A DNA stretch of 64,000 bases from Hydractinia symbiolongicarpus (taxonomy: Eukaryota > Cnidaria > Hydrozoa > Anthoathecata > Hydractiniidae): the NCBI RefSeq assembly GCF_029227915.1, contig NC_079878.1:25321501-25385500 (forward strand). Direction: 5' to 3'. The notes under the pieces are model-generated. The model was given only the letters and a program-made list of their open reading frames with translations, searched no databases and had not been told where the DNA came from. Below, piece by piece: positions 47,001 to 59,290 of the stretch. Both the position numbers and the translations under genes were made by a program. Position 1 is the first letter of the stretch. Every line of letters begins with the position of its first letter.

Positions 47001-50000
47001 TCAGCCTTTCCTACCTGAATTAAATGGCACCCCACAAGATTTTCGGCGAATGATGAAGTTCACAACAATTTGATGAGCGTCACTTAATTCATGCATCTAT
47101 GCCCGATTTATAAATCGCTCTTAAAGAGTTAAGAGACAGTTAATGTCTCAATATGGGAGGGGGTGCCAAATAATTCAGCCCTTCGAGTCTGAATTATATG
47201 GCACCCCCCAAGACTTTCGGCAAATGATGAATTTCATGAAAATTGGAAGAACGCCACTTAATTCATGCATCCACACCCGATTTATAAGTCACTTTTAAAG
47301 AGTTAAGAGACAGTTAATGTCTCAATATGGGAGGGGGTGCCAAATAATTCAGCCTTTCGTACCTGAAATATATGGCATCCCCCAAGATTTTCGTCATATG
47401 ATGAAGTTCGTAAAAATTGGATGAACACCACTTATTTCATGCATCCACACCCGATTTATAAGTCACTTTTAAAGAGTTAAGAGACAGTTAATGTCTCAAT
47501 ATGGGAGGGGGTGCCAAATAATTCAGCCTTTCGTACCTGAATTATATGGCATCCCCCAAGATTTTCGTCATATGATGAAGTTCGTAAAAATTGGATGAAC
47601 GCCACTTAATTCATGCATCCACACCCGATTTTAGGTCACTTTTAAAGAGTTAAGAGAGAGTTAATGTGTCAATATGGAAAGGGGGGGCAAATAATTCAGC
47701 CCTTCGTACCTGAATTATATGGCACCCCCAAGACTTTTGACAAGTGGTGAATTTCATGAAAATTGGATTAACGCCACTTAATTCATGCATCCATGCCCGA
47801 TTTATAAGGCACTTTTAAAGAGTTAAGAACAGTTAATGTCTCAATATGGGAGGGGGTGCCAAATAATTCAGCCCTTCGTACCTGAATTATATGGCACCCC
47901 CCATTATTTTTGGGCAAATGATCAAGTCATAAATATTGGATGAGCTACACTATTCATGCATCCATACCCGATTTATAAGTCACTTTTAAAGCGTTAAGAG
48001 ACACTTGATGTGTCAATATGGAAGGGGGGGGCAAATAATTCAGCCCTTCGTGCCTGAACTTTATGGCACCCCCCAAGACTTTTGACAAGTGGTGAATTAC
48101 ATGAAAATTGGATTAACGCCACTTAATTCATGCATCCACACCCGATTTGTAAGTCACTTTTAAAGAGTTAAGAGACAGTTAATGTGTCAATATGGAAGAT
48201 GGGGGCAAATAATTCAGCCCTTTGTACCTGAATTATATGGCACCCCCAAGACTTTTGACAAGTGGTGAATTTCATGAAAATTGGATAAACGCCACTTAAT
48301 TCATGCATCCATGCCCGATTTATAAGGCACTTTTAAAGAGTTAAGAACAGTTAATGTCTCATTATGGGAGGGGGTGCCAAATAATTCAGCCCTTCGTACC
48401 TGAGTTATATGGCACCCCCCATTATTTTTGGCAAATGATCAAGTCATATATATTGGATGAGCTACACTATTCATGCATCCATACCCGATTTATAAGTCAC
48501 TTTTAAAGCGTTAAGAGACACTTAATGTGTCAATATGGAAGGGGGGGGGGCAAATAATTCAGCCCTTCGTGCCTGAACTTTATGGCACCCCCCAAGACTT
48601 TCGGCAAATGATGAATTTCATGAAAATTGGATGAACGCCACTTAATTCATGCATCCATGACCGATTTATAAGGCAGTCTTAAAAAGTTAAGAGACAGTTA
48701 AAGTCTTAATATGGGAAGGGGTGCCAAATAATTCAGCCTTTCCTACCTGAATTAAATGGCACCCCACAAGATTTTCGGCAAATGATGAAGTTCATAACAA
48801 TTTGATGAGCGTCACTTAATTCATGCATCTATGCCCGATTTATAAGTCGCTCTTAAAGAGTTAAGAGACAGTTAATGTCTCAATATGGGAGGGGGTGCCA
48901 AATAATTCAGCCCTTCGTACCTGAATTATATGGCACCCCTTCAAGATTTTTGTCAAATGATGAAATGATAAAAAGTGGATGAGCGCCACTTAATTCATGC
49001 ATCCACGCCCGATTTATAAGTCACTTTTAAAGCGCTAAGAGACATTTGAAGTCTCTATATGGGAGGGGGTGCCAAATAATTCAGCCTTTCCTACCTGAAT
49101 TATATGGCACCCCCCAAGATTTTTGGCAAATGATGAAGTTCGTAAAATTTGGATGAACGCCACTTAATTCATGCATCCACACCCGATTTATAAGTCACTT
49201 TTAAAGCGCTAAGAGACATTTGAAGTCTCTATATGGAAGGGGTGCCAAATAATTCAGCCTTTCGTACCTGAATTATATGGCACCCCCCAAGACTTTTGAC
49301 AAGTGGTGAATTTCATAAAAATTGGATTAACGCCACTTAATTCATGCATCCACACCCGATGTGTAAGTCACTTTTAAAGCCCTAAGAGACAGTTAAAGCC
49401 TTAATATGGAAGGGGGTGCCAAATAATTCAGCCTTTCCTACCTGAGTTAAATGGCACCCCACAAGATTTTCGGCAAATGATGAAGTTCATAACAATTTGA
49501 TGAGCGTCACTTAATTCATGCATCTATGCCCGATTTATAAGTCGCTCTTAAAGAGTTAAGAGACAGTTAATGTCTCAATATGGGAGGGGGTGCCAAATAA
49601 TTCAGCCTTTCGTACCTGAATTATATGGCACACCCCAAGACTTTTGACAAGTGGTGAATTTCATGAAAATTAGATTAACCCCACTTAATTCATGCATCCA
49701 CACCCGATTTGTAAGTCACTTTTAAAGCCCTAAGAGACATTTGAAGTCTCTATATGGAAGGGAGTGCTAAATAATTCAGCCTTTCGCGCCTGAATTATAT
49801 GGCACCCACCCCCCCTCCCCCCCCCACAAGATTTTCGGCAAATGATGAATTTCATGAAAATTGGATGAACGCCACTTAATTCATGCATCCATGACCGATT
49901 TATAAGTCACTTTTAAAGCGCTAAGAGACATTTGAGGTCTCTATCTGGAAGGATGTGCCAAATAATTCAGCCCTTCGCGCCTGAATTATATGGCAGCCCC

Positions 50001-51300
50001 CCAAGACTTTCGGCAAATGATGAATTTCATGAAAATTGGATTAACGCCACTTAATTCATGCATCCACACGCGATTTGTAAGTCACTTTTAAAGCCCTAAG
50101 AGACAGTTAAAGTCTTAATATGGGAGGGGGTGCCAAATAATTCAGCCTTTCGTACCTGAATTATATGGCACCCCCCCAAGACTTTTGACAAGTGGTGAAT
50201 TTCATAAAAATTGGATTAACGCCACTTAATTCATGCATCCACACCCGATTTGTAAGTCACTTTTAAAGCCCTAAGAGACAGTTAAAGTCTTAATATGGGA
50301 GGGGTTGCCAAATAATTCAGCCTTTCCTACCTGAGTTAAATGGCACCCCACAAGATTTTCGGCAAATGATGAAGTTCATAACAATTTGATGAGCGTCACT
50401 TAATTCATGCATCTATGCCCGATTTATAAGTCGCTCTTAAAGAGTTAAGAGACAGTTAATGTCTCAATATGGGAGGGGGTGCCAAATAATTCAGCCTTTC
50501 GTACCTGAATTATATGGCACCCCCCAAGACTTTTGACAAGTGGTGAATTTCATGAAAACTAGATTAACGCCACTTAATTCATGCATCCACACCCGATTTG
50601 TAAGTCACTTTTAAAGCCCTAAGAGACATTTGAAGTCTCTATATGGAAGGGGGTGCCAAATAATTCAGCCTTTCGCGCCTGAATTATATGGCACCCCCCA
50701 TAATTTTTGGCAAATGATGAATTTCATGAAAATTGGATGAACGCCACTTAGTTCATGCATCCATGACCGATTTACAAGGCACTCTTAAAGAGTTAAGAGA
50801 TAGTTAATGTCTCAATATGGGATGGGGTGCGAAATACTTTAGCATTTCGTACCTGAATTATTTGGCACCCCACCAAGATTTTTCGGCAAATGATGAAGTC
50901 ATAAAAATTGGATAAGCGCCATTATTCATGCATTGATACCCGATTTATAACTCGCTCTTAAAGTGTTAAGAGACAGTTAATGTGTCAATATGGGAGGGGG
51001 TGCCAAATAATTCAGCCTTTTGTACCTGAATTATATGGCACCCCCCATAATTTTTGACAAGTGGTGAAGTCATAAAATTTGGATAAGCGCCATTATTCAT
51101 GCATCGATACTCGATTTATAAGTCACCTTAAAAGCGTTAAGAAATAGTTAATGTCTTAATATGGGAGGGGGTGCTAAGTAATTCAGCCCTTCGTACCTGA
51201 ATTATATGGCACCCCCCAAGATTTTCGTCATATGATGAATTCATAAAAATTGGATGAGCGCTACTTAATTCATGCATACATGCCCGATTTTTAATGACCT
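44090..51300. repeat. 174-bp satellite array with a palindrome in every unit, about 41 copies
   Basis: The first unit hairpins are near 44176, 44348, 44522, 44697 and 44871, a period of 172-175 bp. Each unit contains GGGGGTGCCAAATAATTCAG, a 10-nt loop (around TTTCGTAC), and the complementary arm CTGAATTATATGGCACCCCC. It then carries GATGAATTTCATGAAAATTG, ACTTAATTCATGCATCCA, CCCGATTTATAAGTCACTTT, and a small hairpin GAGAC-N7-GTCTC. Two main forms alternate irregularly (AGTTAAGAGACAGTTAATGTC versus CTAAGAGACATTTGAAGTC, the last few bases differing). Larger blocks also repeat, for example the GAGTTAAATGG form near 49450 and 50340. Long C runs replace the arm end at about 44914-44928 and 45615-45642. 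No coding capacity. Confidence 0.95.
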
Positions 51301-51953
51301 TCTCATGTGTTGCAACGAGAACGAAAGATATACCTTGCTTTATATAGCACTTAATTCTGGCATCCAAACTTGTCCTATTTGTAGCTGAATGTCAACTAGT
51401 GATTTTTCCTTATATAATATGGTAGTGGGGGCCACTATGTCCCTCTTGTGCACAGACTTGCTAGAAGCAATTTTATGATTAAAATGAGTTAATTGATAGG
51501 TTAAGATTAAAAAGAATGCAATGATAACATAACTACTATACAGAGATTTCCTAAAGTGTTTTATTTGCTATAGACGATGAACTACTGATTTAATAGTACC
51601 GTTATCAATATCATCAAGTCGTATCTCTTCGGTGGGTATGATGGTTGGTTCAGGAGCTAAGATTGAAAAGAATACAATGATAACATAACTACTAACATTT
51701 TATAGTTGCTTATAGTCCAGTCCCAATAAGTGAGTACTGTTATTATGTGTAAGAGTCTCGTTTTGACAAGAAATGTGTTATTCGTAATGTGAAGTGACCT
51801 TACAAAAGACAACCACAAGTTTCCCCTTTCCTCTTTCTGCTTTTCTCTCTCCTTTTCTTCCTCCTATCTGTTAATTTTATTTAAAATATGCGTTGCGTTA
51901 CAAGCCTACCTTCAACAATTTTTTTCAAATGCATTGGGTAATGGCTGTGTTTT
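51301..51953. other. satellite edge and unique sequence
   Basis: A last diverged partial unit ends near 51370 (GCACTTAATTCTGGCATCCA). Unique AT-rich sequence follows; a short direct repeat AATGATAACATAACTACTA occurs near 51519 and 51675. No gene seen. Confidence 0.4.
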
Positions 51954-52628
51954 TCATTTTTTTAGTTTGATGTTTCCATGTGGTGTGACTGACTCAACAA
52001 TAAACGGACCTTTAAATCTGGGTTTGAGGCCTTTTCTTTTTGTTTGATCTGCCAAAATATCCATTGCATCTTCTTTAAAATCCCTTTTGACAGCCGTTGC
52101 TCTAATACGCTTATCATAAACGTTTATTTTGCTTTTCTTGAGCAACTTCTATGTTCTAAATATGGAATAATTAGTAATATTTATTAAATATTTAGCAAAA
52201 AAACGAACTCTTTGCATGAACCAGTGGATGTTAACTAATTTAAAGAAATAAAATAAACGGAAGTCGAGTTAAGTTAAATTTACAGGATAAACCTTGGCGA
52301 TGGGAGAAGCTTTCGAATGTCTACCTTGCAAGCGCCTTTTTATTAACGCATTGTGTCTTTGATAATAAAAAAGTTGTATTCCACTTAACGGACACACATT
52401 CTTTTTGCAGATAATTTATGTGCTTATCTCATGGCAAGTCTCATAAATGGGCTTAAAACGGGTGTGTCTACACATATTGTAGGATGTGTGAAGGCCATAA
52501 TAGTTTTTCCTTTATTCCCTTTATTATTAAAAAATACATGGGCTTATACACGGGTGGGTTAATATGCAGGTGGGCTTATCAGTGAAAAAATACGGATTTG
52601 GGTTTGAGGATTAAAAAATCGTTCGATT

Positions 52629-53187
52629 AAGGCGGGGGCAAACCAGTCCAACATTTCATCCAACATTTTTTTCCCACGTTGGATGAAATGTTGGATAAAA
52701 AAATGCATGTTGGATGAAGCAAAGTTTTGGGTTTGTTTGACTGCTTTTAAAAACATTCGGACGATAAAGAGTTCATTCATTCCTGGAAAACAAAATGACG
52801 GACGGAAGGAATTCTTCAGTGCTGCTTATGTTGCTGAATGAACTCGTCGATTCAGACGATGAAAAACCAACCCGCGGAAAAACAAGAGAGTGTACAAAGA
52901 GGAGGGAACAAAATGGATATTTTAGTAATATCATTAAAGAATTGAAGATCGAAGACAGATTCGGATTTAGGGAAGTGTTTCGGATGGATGTGGGGGGTTT
53001 CGATTTCCTCCTTAATGAAATATTCCATCTGATATCATCAACGTTCGAAATTCGCGGGATTTTTATATGTTGGATGAAAAGTACCATCAAACCAATCCAA
53101 CATGAAAATTCACGCAACTCAGATAGAGAATTCCTTTGATCTTGCCGAAAATGTTGGATGAAATGTTTGACGGCGATTAAACTACAT
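52629..53187 (+). mobile_element. Harbinger-type element with nuclease N-terminus, inside an intron
   Basis: Near the left end is GGCGGGGGCAAACCAGTCCA followed by ACATTTCATCCAACATTTT. The right end, reversed, has CAAACATTTCATCCAACATTTT next to a GGCG but lacks about 12 bp of the outer repeat. A plus-strand frame (from ATG at 52795) reads GYFSNIIKELKIEDRFGFRE, then VFRMDVGGFDFLLNEI, a block that precedes the catalytic domain in Harbinger nucleases; the DDE part is missing. The element sits in the last intron of the integrase gene, opposite in strand. Confidence 0.6.
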
Positions 53188-53984
53188 CCAACATCGTCCA
53201 ACACGATTCTTTTCTTCTTTTTTAAAAATTTCAAAATTTTGAAGTGACTCTTAGCGAAATGATTAAATTATTCGCGGTTCGAATAAGCAGCAAGATCATC
53301 TGCCATTGTTTCTACCTAGTTTTTACAAATTACAAAAGTTCGACGTTTTTAGCGTTCAAAGAAACAAATGTATGCTATAATCTACCCTTAAGCACTATGG
53401 TAACGTTAAAATTAACATGACCTACAAAAGTAAAGTAAAAAAAAAACGTACACACTAAACGAATTTTATTATTAACATGCTATAAATACGATATACTTAC
53501 TCTTCTTACAAGTTTAGTAGCTTTCTTGATATTAGCAACAGCTAAATTCATTGCAGCTTCGACAGCTTCAGAAGAAGGTAAGCCATCCAAAACTATACTC
53601 TAGTATATTTTGAAAGTAACACACAATTAAATTTAGCTCGCGAAGACCGAAGGTATATATAGGTAGAGGGTATATGTTTCTCAAAATAGCTACAATACTT
53701 CTTTCGTTAACTTCACACCAATCTCCTCTTTATATTTGAGCCTATCGCGCTTATAAAGGCAGTGCACAGGGAAAGATATTCGTACCTCATTGAAATTCTC
53801 CTTAAATTTTGGTGGTCGTCTACCAAACATAACTTCGAACGGCGAAGCCTTCGTAGAGTTTTGCCGTTTCGTTCTCATAGAGAAGAGACAGACGTCAAGA
53901 TAATAAGCCCAGTCTGCCCCTGTTTCACTGACCAGTTTTTTCAATTTTCTAAATAAAAAATGGAGAAGCTCTTCCACCAAATGC

Positions 53985-54360
53985 TATTCAGGGGGATGAA
54001 GCCAGACTAGATATTGCAGCTAGAAGTTTCTGGAAACGTGGTCAAAGAAAATTCTTTGATGTAAGGTTTTTCAACCCGTTCGCTTCAAGCCATGTAAATC
54101 AGAATCTTTAGAAGGTAATTTGCAACAATGAAAAAGAGAAGAAACAAAAATACAACCAACGAGTGATTGAAATAGAGACGGCTCATTTACTCCTTTGGTG
54201 TTTTCGAGTCATGGTGGTTGTAGTTGTGAGACAGAACGATTCATTAAAGAACTTTCGTTGAAGTTAGCGCGTAGACAAGGAACGGAAGAAGGTGTTGTGA
54301 TGAGCTAGTTACAAACGAAAATATCATTCACGCTATTGAAACCAGCAATCTTGTGTATAG
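53985..54360 (+). pseudogene. fragment of a retroelement-associated protein
   Basis: Broken plus-strand frames read DEARLDIAARSFWKRGQRKF, then FDVRFFNPFASSHVNQNL, NQRVIEIE and a hydrophobic Leu/Ser-rich end (SILCIRGS-like). This wording recurs, in my memory of cnidarian and fish genomes, at the C-terminal end of many mobile-element proteins. The spacing RLDI...FDVR is reminiscent of a PD-(D/E)XK nuclease core, but that is inference. It begins abruptly at about 53982 and is interrupted by stops. It lies in the fourth intron of the integrase gene on the opposite strand, so it is a later insertion. Confidence 0.5.
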
Positions 54361-55544
54361 GAGGATCGACAACTTTGAAAAGGAATGCCATGCCAACTGA
54401 TCCATCAAACATATCCTTATATCCCAATCAGTTGGTAGAATTGACGTGCGAACGAGAACGCAACATACCGTTGAATATTTTATTTTTACTTTTTGTTTTT
54501 GTTTTTGGCTAAAGCATAATTTGTATACTATATTATATAATAAAAAATAATAATAAAAAATAGATAAGCATGCGAAATTTGTTACGGCACTCAAATGCAA
54601 GGGGTAACAAATAGAAAACAAAGAATCTACCTTTTTAAAGTTTGTGTTTTCATCCTGTCCGTTTCACTGTGGATGATAAACCGCTTTTTTCCTCCTTTGA
54701 ATTCGTACATAAATTTCGTCGTTTAACTAAATAAGGATTAAATATGAGGATCATGGAAACAACGGAACAAATTTTGTAAACAATACTAACTTTTATATTT
54801 TCAGATTCTTACCTTGTTGTTAAATTCACTCCCATTATCTGAGAGTATGGCTTTTAGTATACCAAATGTGGTTAAAACTCTTAGCATGCTAATGGTCACT
54901 GTTTCAGCATTCTTATTTGGCAATGCGTATGCAAGAGGCCATTTTGACAAAAAATCTGTGCAAATAAGTATGTACTTGTTTCCTCGTTTGGTTTCTTGCA
55001 ATTACCTAACAAAGTCTATACCCATCAATTTCCACACCTGGCTCGTCTAAATAATAACATTAATACACAAAGCATGACAAACATCAATTTCTTTTTGTAG
55101 AAAAGACTAAAAGAAAAAATCGAACCTTAGCAGGCGTCATTTCCTTTCTTAATGATGGCAATGATCCATGTTGTTGGCAAGTGGCACATCGTTTAACCTA
55201 CGAAAGAAAAGGATATATTACTCAGTCACAAGTACTGATAAGTAGGGAAAGTATAACCTTTGCAAGGTTAATTCACTTTTACAAAAAAGGTGATTTTATA
55301 ATTTTGATCACAACATCCCACGCTTTTTTGTAAATATAAAACTTACCCAAGATTTTATATTACCGCACATCCCAGACCAGTAATACTTTTTTTCTTATTT
55401 TGTCGACGGTTTTTATTTCACGCGAATGACCACCTATCGAGCTAGTGTGAGATTCTATAAATATTTGCCTCTTTTTTTCTTTTGATGTCACGACTTCTGC
55501 GAAACATTTTTGTAGACACACCATAACTTGTCTAACAACCCTTC

Positions 55545-57227
55545 CTGTTTTATAAAGCGGAATTAGAAAAGGTGAAAATATGCATTGTAAATTCTTTATT
55601 GGACGCTCTCTATCGAATTAGGAAAATGTGTTTCATACATATTTTTCTAATTGCGTGCATCCAGAAAAAGCGAGTATTAATTGTAAATAAAACGCCATAC
55701 GATTCATTGTGCATCGCTACTTCTCTGTTTGAGCTCTGTAATTCTTAAAAAATCGATATTGTAGGCCTGAAACAATTCTTAACATGACTTTCAAATTACT
55801 GCTCAAAAAATGTGATACACAGTGTTTTTTATGAGAAACTAACTAGTTTCCCGCCAAAAATTGGGTTTTTTTAACATGTTGAACATCAACAATGAATACA
55901 CCTGATTACATTAACCAGCGCAATAAACATATCAACAATGAACCTTACAAACTTCCCAAGCGAGGAATATCTTAAATATCTCTTATAAAATATGCTTAGA
56001 CCAAGGTGTTCAATTTCGCCATATTAAATGAGTTTATTAATACTGCACAAGCGACGCTTATTTTTATTTCAATATAAAAAAAACTACTTAGCCTCAAGAA
56101 CCTCTAAATCTTAAGAAAATTATAAGAAAATTCATAACCTGAGCGTGTTAAGATTAAATTTTGGAGACCTTGATATTTACATTTATAGTTATTAAATCAC
56201 CATAATTTCAACACACAACACAATCGAGTTTCTTATTCCAGTTAGATATGCATCCTAACAAAGTTTTATCCTAAAAATAACAAAAAAAGTCTTTTTTCTT
56301 GATGATGCAATAAACTTACATGTTATTTTTAACCAACCCTCTGCACTTCTGTGCAGAGTTTTTTTTCATTAAGAGCGTTTCATTAGGAGGTGAGAATGGT
56401 GCCTGGTATTTTCGGGACGTTTTCAGACTGCAAAATATATTCTTTCTGTTAATAACATTGTTTCAATTGACTTTTGTTTCATATTTTTTTGGGATTTCTT
56501 TTGTTCAAAAAGTGCTGGAAATAAAAGCTTATGGTAGAAGTGTTTGAGATCAACTATTGATGCTATGGCGTTTATCCTAATTCGATAATTTTAATTATTA
56601 TTATTATTCGCGCCTTTTGAAAGAAATAACAAAAACTGATGGAGAAGAGAAGAAGAATACTTTTTAAAATTTAAGTTGATTTTTAGTTTATTGACCATTT
56701 TCCCCGCGTTTTAGTTTGAATTAGCAAAGCGACTTATAATAAAAATACGATTGTTAAATTTAAATTCTGAAGGCCGAAGCTGGATGGTTTTATTTTTTCT
56801 GCTGAAATTGTTGTATTATGTTCTTAACTGTTTTAAAATCTATTTACAAGAGGAGCTTTTTTCTCAAGTAAATATGTATTGCATATAAAAAGGGCATAGC
56901 TGATCAAATGAATTTGTTATTTAACTTTGTCAAATTTGACTAGAAAAAGGATAGCGTGTAGTGCATAATACTTTGATGCCTAAAGTGGATCATTTCAGGG
57001 AACATGACTTGTGCAAAGTAGCTTCATAACAGATCCAAGAAAAAACGGTCGGTAAATGAAAACGACGGGCAAATTCTCGTAGATTGTCTCACGAGCTAAC
57101 GACTAGTCCGAATACAACATGTTGAAATATAATGCGAATAGACAAATAATACGGTATTGAATTATATGACTACATCTAGGGCGTTGACCGACACCTCCTA
57201 ACAGACACATAACCCCTCAACACCGAA
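55545..57227. other. no gene seen
   Basis: The upstream side of the integrase gene. I could not find its first exon or promoter. The short plus-strand frame at 56320-56547 has no recognisable features. Confidence 0.35.
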
Positions 57228-57278
57228 AGGGGTGCCATATAATTCAGGTCTTCGTATCTGAATTATATGGCATCCCTT
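57228..57278. repeat. isolated copy of the 174-bp satellite hairpin
   Basis: AAGGGGTGCCATATAATTCA (arm from 57228), a 10-nt loop GTCTTCGTAT, and the complementary arm CTGAATTATATGGCATCCCT (57258-57277). The arms match with one mismatch. Only the hairpin is present, without the rest of the satellite unit, 6 kb beyond the array. Confidence 0.85.
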
Positions 57279-57572
57279 TATTGGTGCAAGCAAAATCATT
57301 TTAAAACGCTCAATGGCAAAGATACTAACACATCCAGGCTGTTTGTTTGTCTAACGGTCAAATGCTTCAAAAATGGCCATTCGGAGTGTCAAACTATGCC
57401 AGTGTCAAACGATGAAACTCTGGCTCAGGCGAGCGTAGAAATCCGCATAGATTTTCTGATAGGAGCAGTTTATCCTAGCGCATTGGGACCAGAGGAGTTC
57501 GTTTTAAGATGATGCAGCTTAAACAAAATTAGCGTAAAATAACTTGACGTTGTTCGAGTTGTCATCAGTTTT

Positions 57573-58130
57573 TTGTCGAAGATCAAGTTGAACGAACGCA
57601 ACATCGATAATATGTTACAACACATGTACGATTTCGAGAGAAGTGATTGCAACTTCCAAGATTTGTTGTTAGTATGTTGTTGGTCAGACAAATTTATTTA
57701 CGAACACAATACAAAAACGACCAAAACCTTTATTTCTTCAGAAGTACTGGTTTTGGGTTGGCTCAAGAAGATGATACACAACGAACAATGCATAAATCTA
57801 TAATTCCAGACGTCAATGTTTGCTCGTCCAATCAAGCACAAAATTTAGCTCAATCAAATGATCGAGAAATAAAGTTCCGTCTTATAAAAAACGATTTAAC
57901 GAATGGAGTGCGAAGCAACACTAATGAAGAAGCCTTGCAGAACCTTTTTTTACAACAAGGAGCATTAGAAGTACATCCGGATTATTTCGATGGCAACGTT
58001 CTGGAATTTGAATACTTCATAACGACCATCGAAGGGATGGTGGAGAGCGCATCTAAGATCCACGTAAATGTTACACCAGACTGATAAACTATACACTTGC
58101 AAAGCACACGAGCTGATCCAAATGAATTCA
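57573..58130 (+). pseudogene. BEL/Pao-type gag relic
   Basis: The frame to 58084 contains ALQNLFLQQGALEVHPDYFD followed by GNVLEFEYFITTIEGMVESA. The pattern LLLQQ.APEV..D.FDGNPL.F.YF...F is that of the gag region of BEL/Pao-type retroelements (DUF1759-like). It ends in a double stop at 58082-58087; in the next frame RLINYTLA continues the expected RLIKYT block, so a one-base change broke the frame. A possible protease-like piece (RIDFLIGAVYPSALGPEEF) lies upstream at about 57450-57510. No LTRs were found. Confidence 0.55.
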
Positions 58131-58679
58131 TCCAGAAGTACTTACAAGAAAAACTCGTTTTAACATCCTCAAATAGAGTTTAGTTGAGTAGGCTATCTTT
58201 TGTTATGTTTTGGGGGCAGACACAAAAAAAATGCTAACGATTGGAACTTATTCAACCCCTTTTTATATTCAAAAAAGAAATTACACATTTCACATAGCCC
58301 TAACGATACAAGCTACATATTTTTAAAATATAATTATTTAGTCTAGCAGCTAAGATCAGAATTGGTTAAAAGATCAAAATATTTTTGCCTGTTTGGTGCG
58401 AAAAATGATGAACGGATTTGGAAATCACAAAATTTCCCTTCACAAAGCACGTGGAAATTGAACGATTAATTAATTAATCAGCTTATTTGGTGCGAAGAAA
58501 GTCCACACAGCAGGTAAGTGATAGTCCTGCGCCCCTGGCTGGCAGAATAAAATATTTTCTATACAACTGGGAACATCTGACCAAGGATCAAAACATGTTA
58601 TCAATTGTGAGAGGGTACAAAATACCTTTCTGCAGCAATCTTATCGGGTAAAGTTGCGTCTAAATAGGTCAGGCTCACT
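58131..58679. other. no gene seen
   Basis: Lies between two retroelement relics. No product recognised; probably further decayed retroelement sequence. Confidence 0.35.
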
Positions 58680-59290
58680 AATTTTCACAAAATTTCGATA
58701 TCTGTACTAGGAACGATAAATTTAAGAGTAATAGTGTTCTTGGACAACATGTTGTTAATAGGGAAAACATGGGACGAGTTAGTAATGACCAGAAACACAT
58801 TGATTTATGTTTTACAAAATCTGGGGTTTGTGATAAACCAAAAGAAATCTCAATTGCAACCAACCCAACAGAAAAAGTTTCTAGGGTTAGTGATAGATTC
58901 TGTGGACATGACATTGACTCTTCCAGAAGAAAAAAGTGTCCTTCTACTTCCGTCATCAGAGACAACTATTCTAAAATTAGTTTTCACAATACAAGCTATT
59001 TTATCGGCGTGATTACAACATCGCTATCTGCAAAGGCAACAAATACTGAGTCTAACCCAATTTAAATCATCAGGATGCAAACGGACATAAATGATTCAGA
59101 AGTGGAAGAATATTTTTGGGTATGCTGTTCCCCCACTTTGTTTCAGCAAACTTCTAGCCAAAGTCAAAAGAGAACATCTCGAATTTTGATAATAACATCC
59201 GCATGGCAAAGTCAGTCACGGTATTCAGTTCTTTTACAAGTATCAATGAGGGATCCAGCCATCCTCTAATACTAAAACCTCAGCTGCTGT
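58680..59290 (+). pseudogene. DIRS-type reverse transcriptase relic
   Basis: The frame from about 58734 reads FLDNMLLIGKTWDELVMTRN, then YVLQNLGFVINQKKSQLQPT, FLGLVIDSVDMTLTLPEEK. This is the palm/thumb part of DIRS-like RT, where FLDDMLLIG is usual; the second catalytic Asp is Asn here. Further on, TSAWQSQSRYSVLLQVSM (59199 on) matches the end of the RNase H region in a shifted frame. Several frame shifts are present. The tyrosine recombinase that would follow was not recognised. Confidence 0.65.

Larger units (their letters stand above)
51954..55544 (-). pseudogene. Ginger/GIN (KRBA2-like) integrase gene with seven exons, decayed
   Basis: Exons on the minus strand with GT/AG borders: 55544-55347 (HHCC histidines, IFIESHTSSIGGHSREIKTV); 55197-55126 (CATC cysteines); 55046-54813 (ILICTDFLSKWPLAYALPNK, then AILSDNGSEFNNK: two catalytic Asp); 54726-54631 (YHPQ, stop, NGQDEN: catalytic Glu); 53948-53690 (LVSETGADWAYYLDVCLFSM, SPFEVMFGRRP); 53599-53501 (AVEAAMNLAVANIKKATK); 52155-51954 (GLKPRFKGPFIVESVTPHG: GPY/F). 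Four middle exons are 72, 234, 96 and 99 nt, all multiples of three with phase 0. Wording is closest to gypsy-like integrases of Ginger transposons and their domesticated GIN/KRBA2 relatives, from family knowledge. Damage: one extra A in an A-run (first exon), TAA near 55003, TGA in exon four, and a shift in the last exon. A fragment and a Harbinger element lie in two introns, not in exons. Confidence 0.75.

Noticed and set aside
51137-51367. 76-codon minus-strand frame
   Set aside because: It lies in the last, diverged satellite units.
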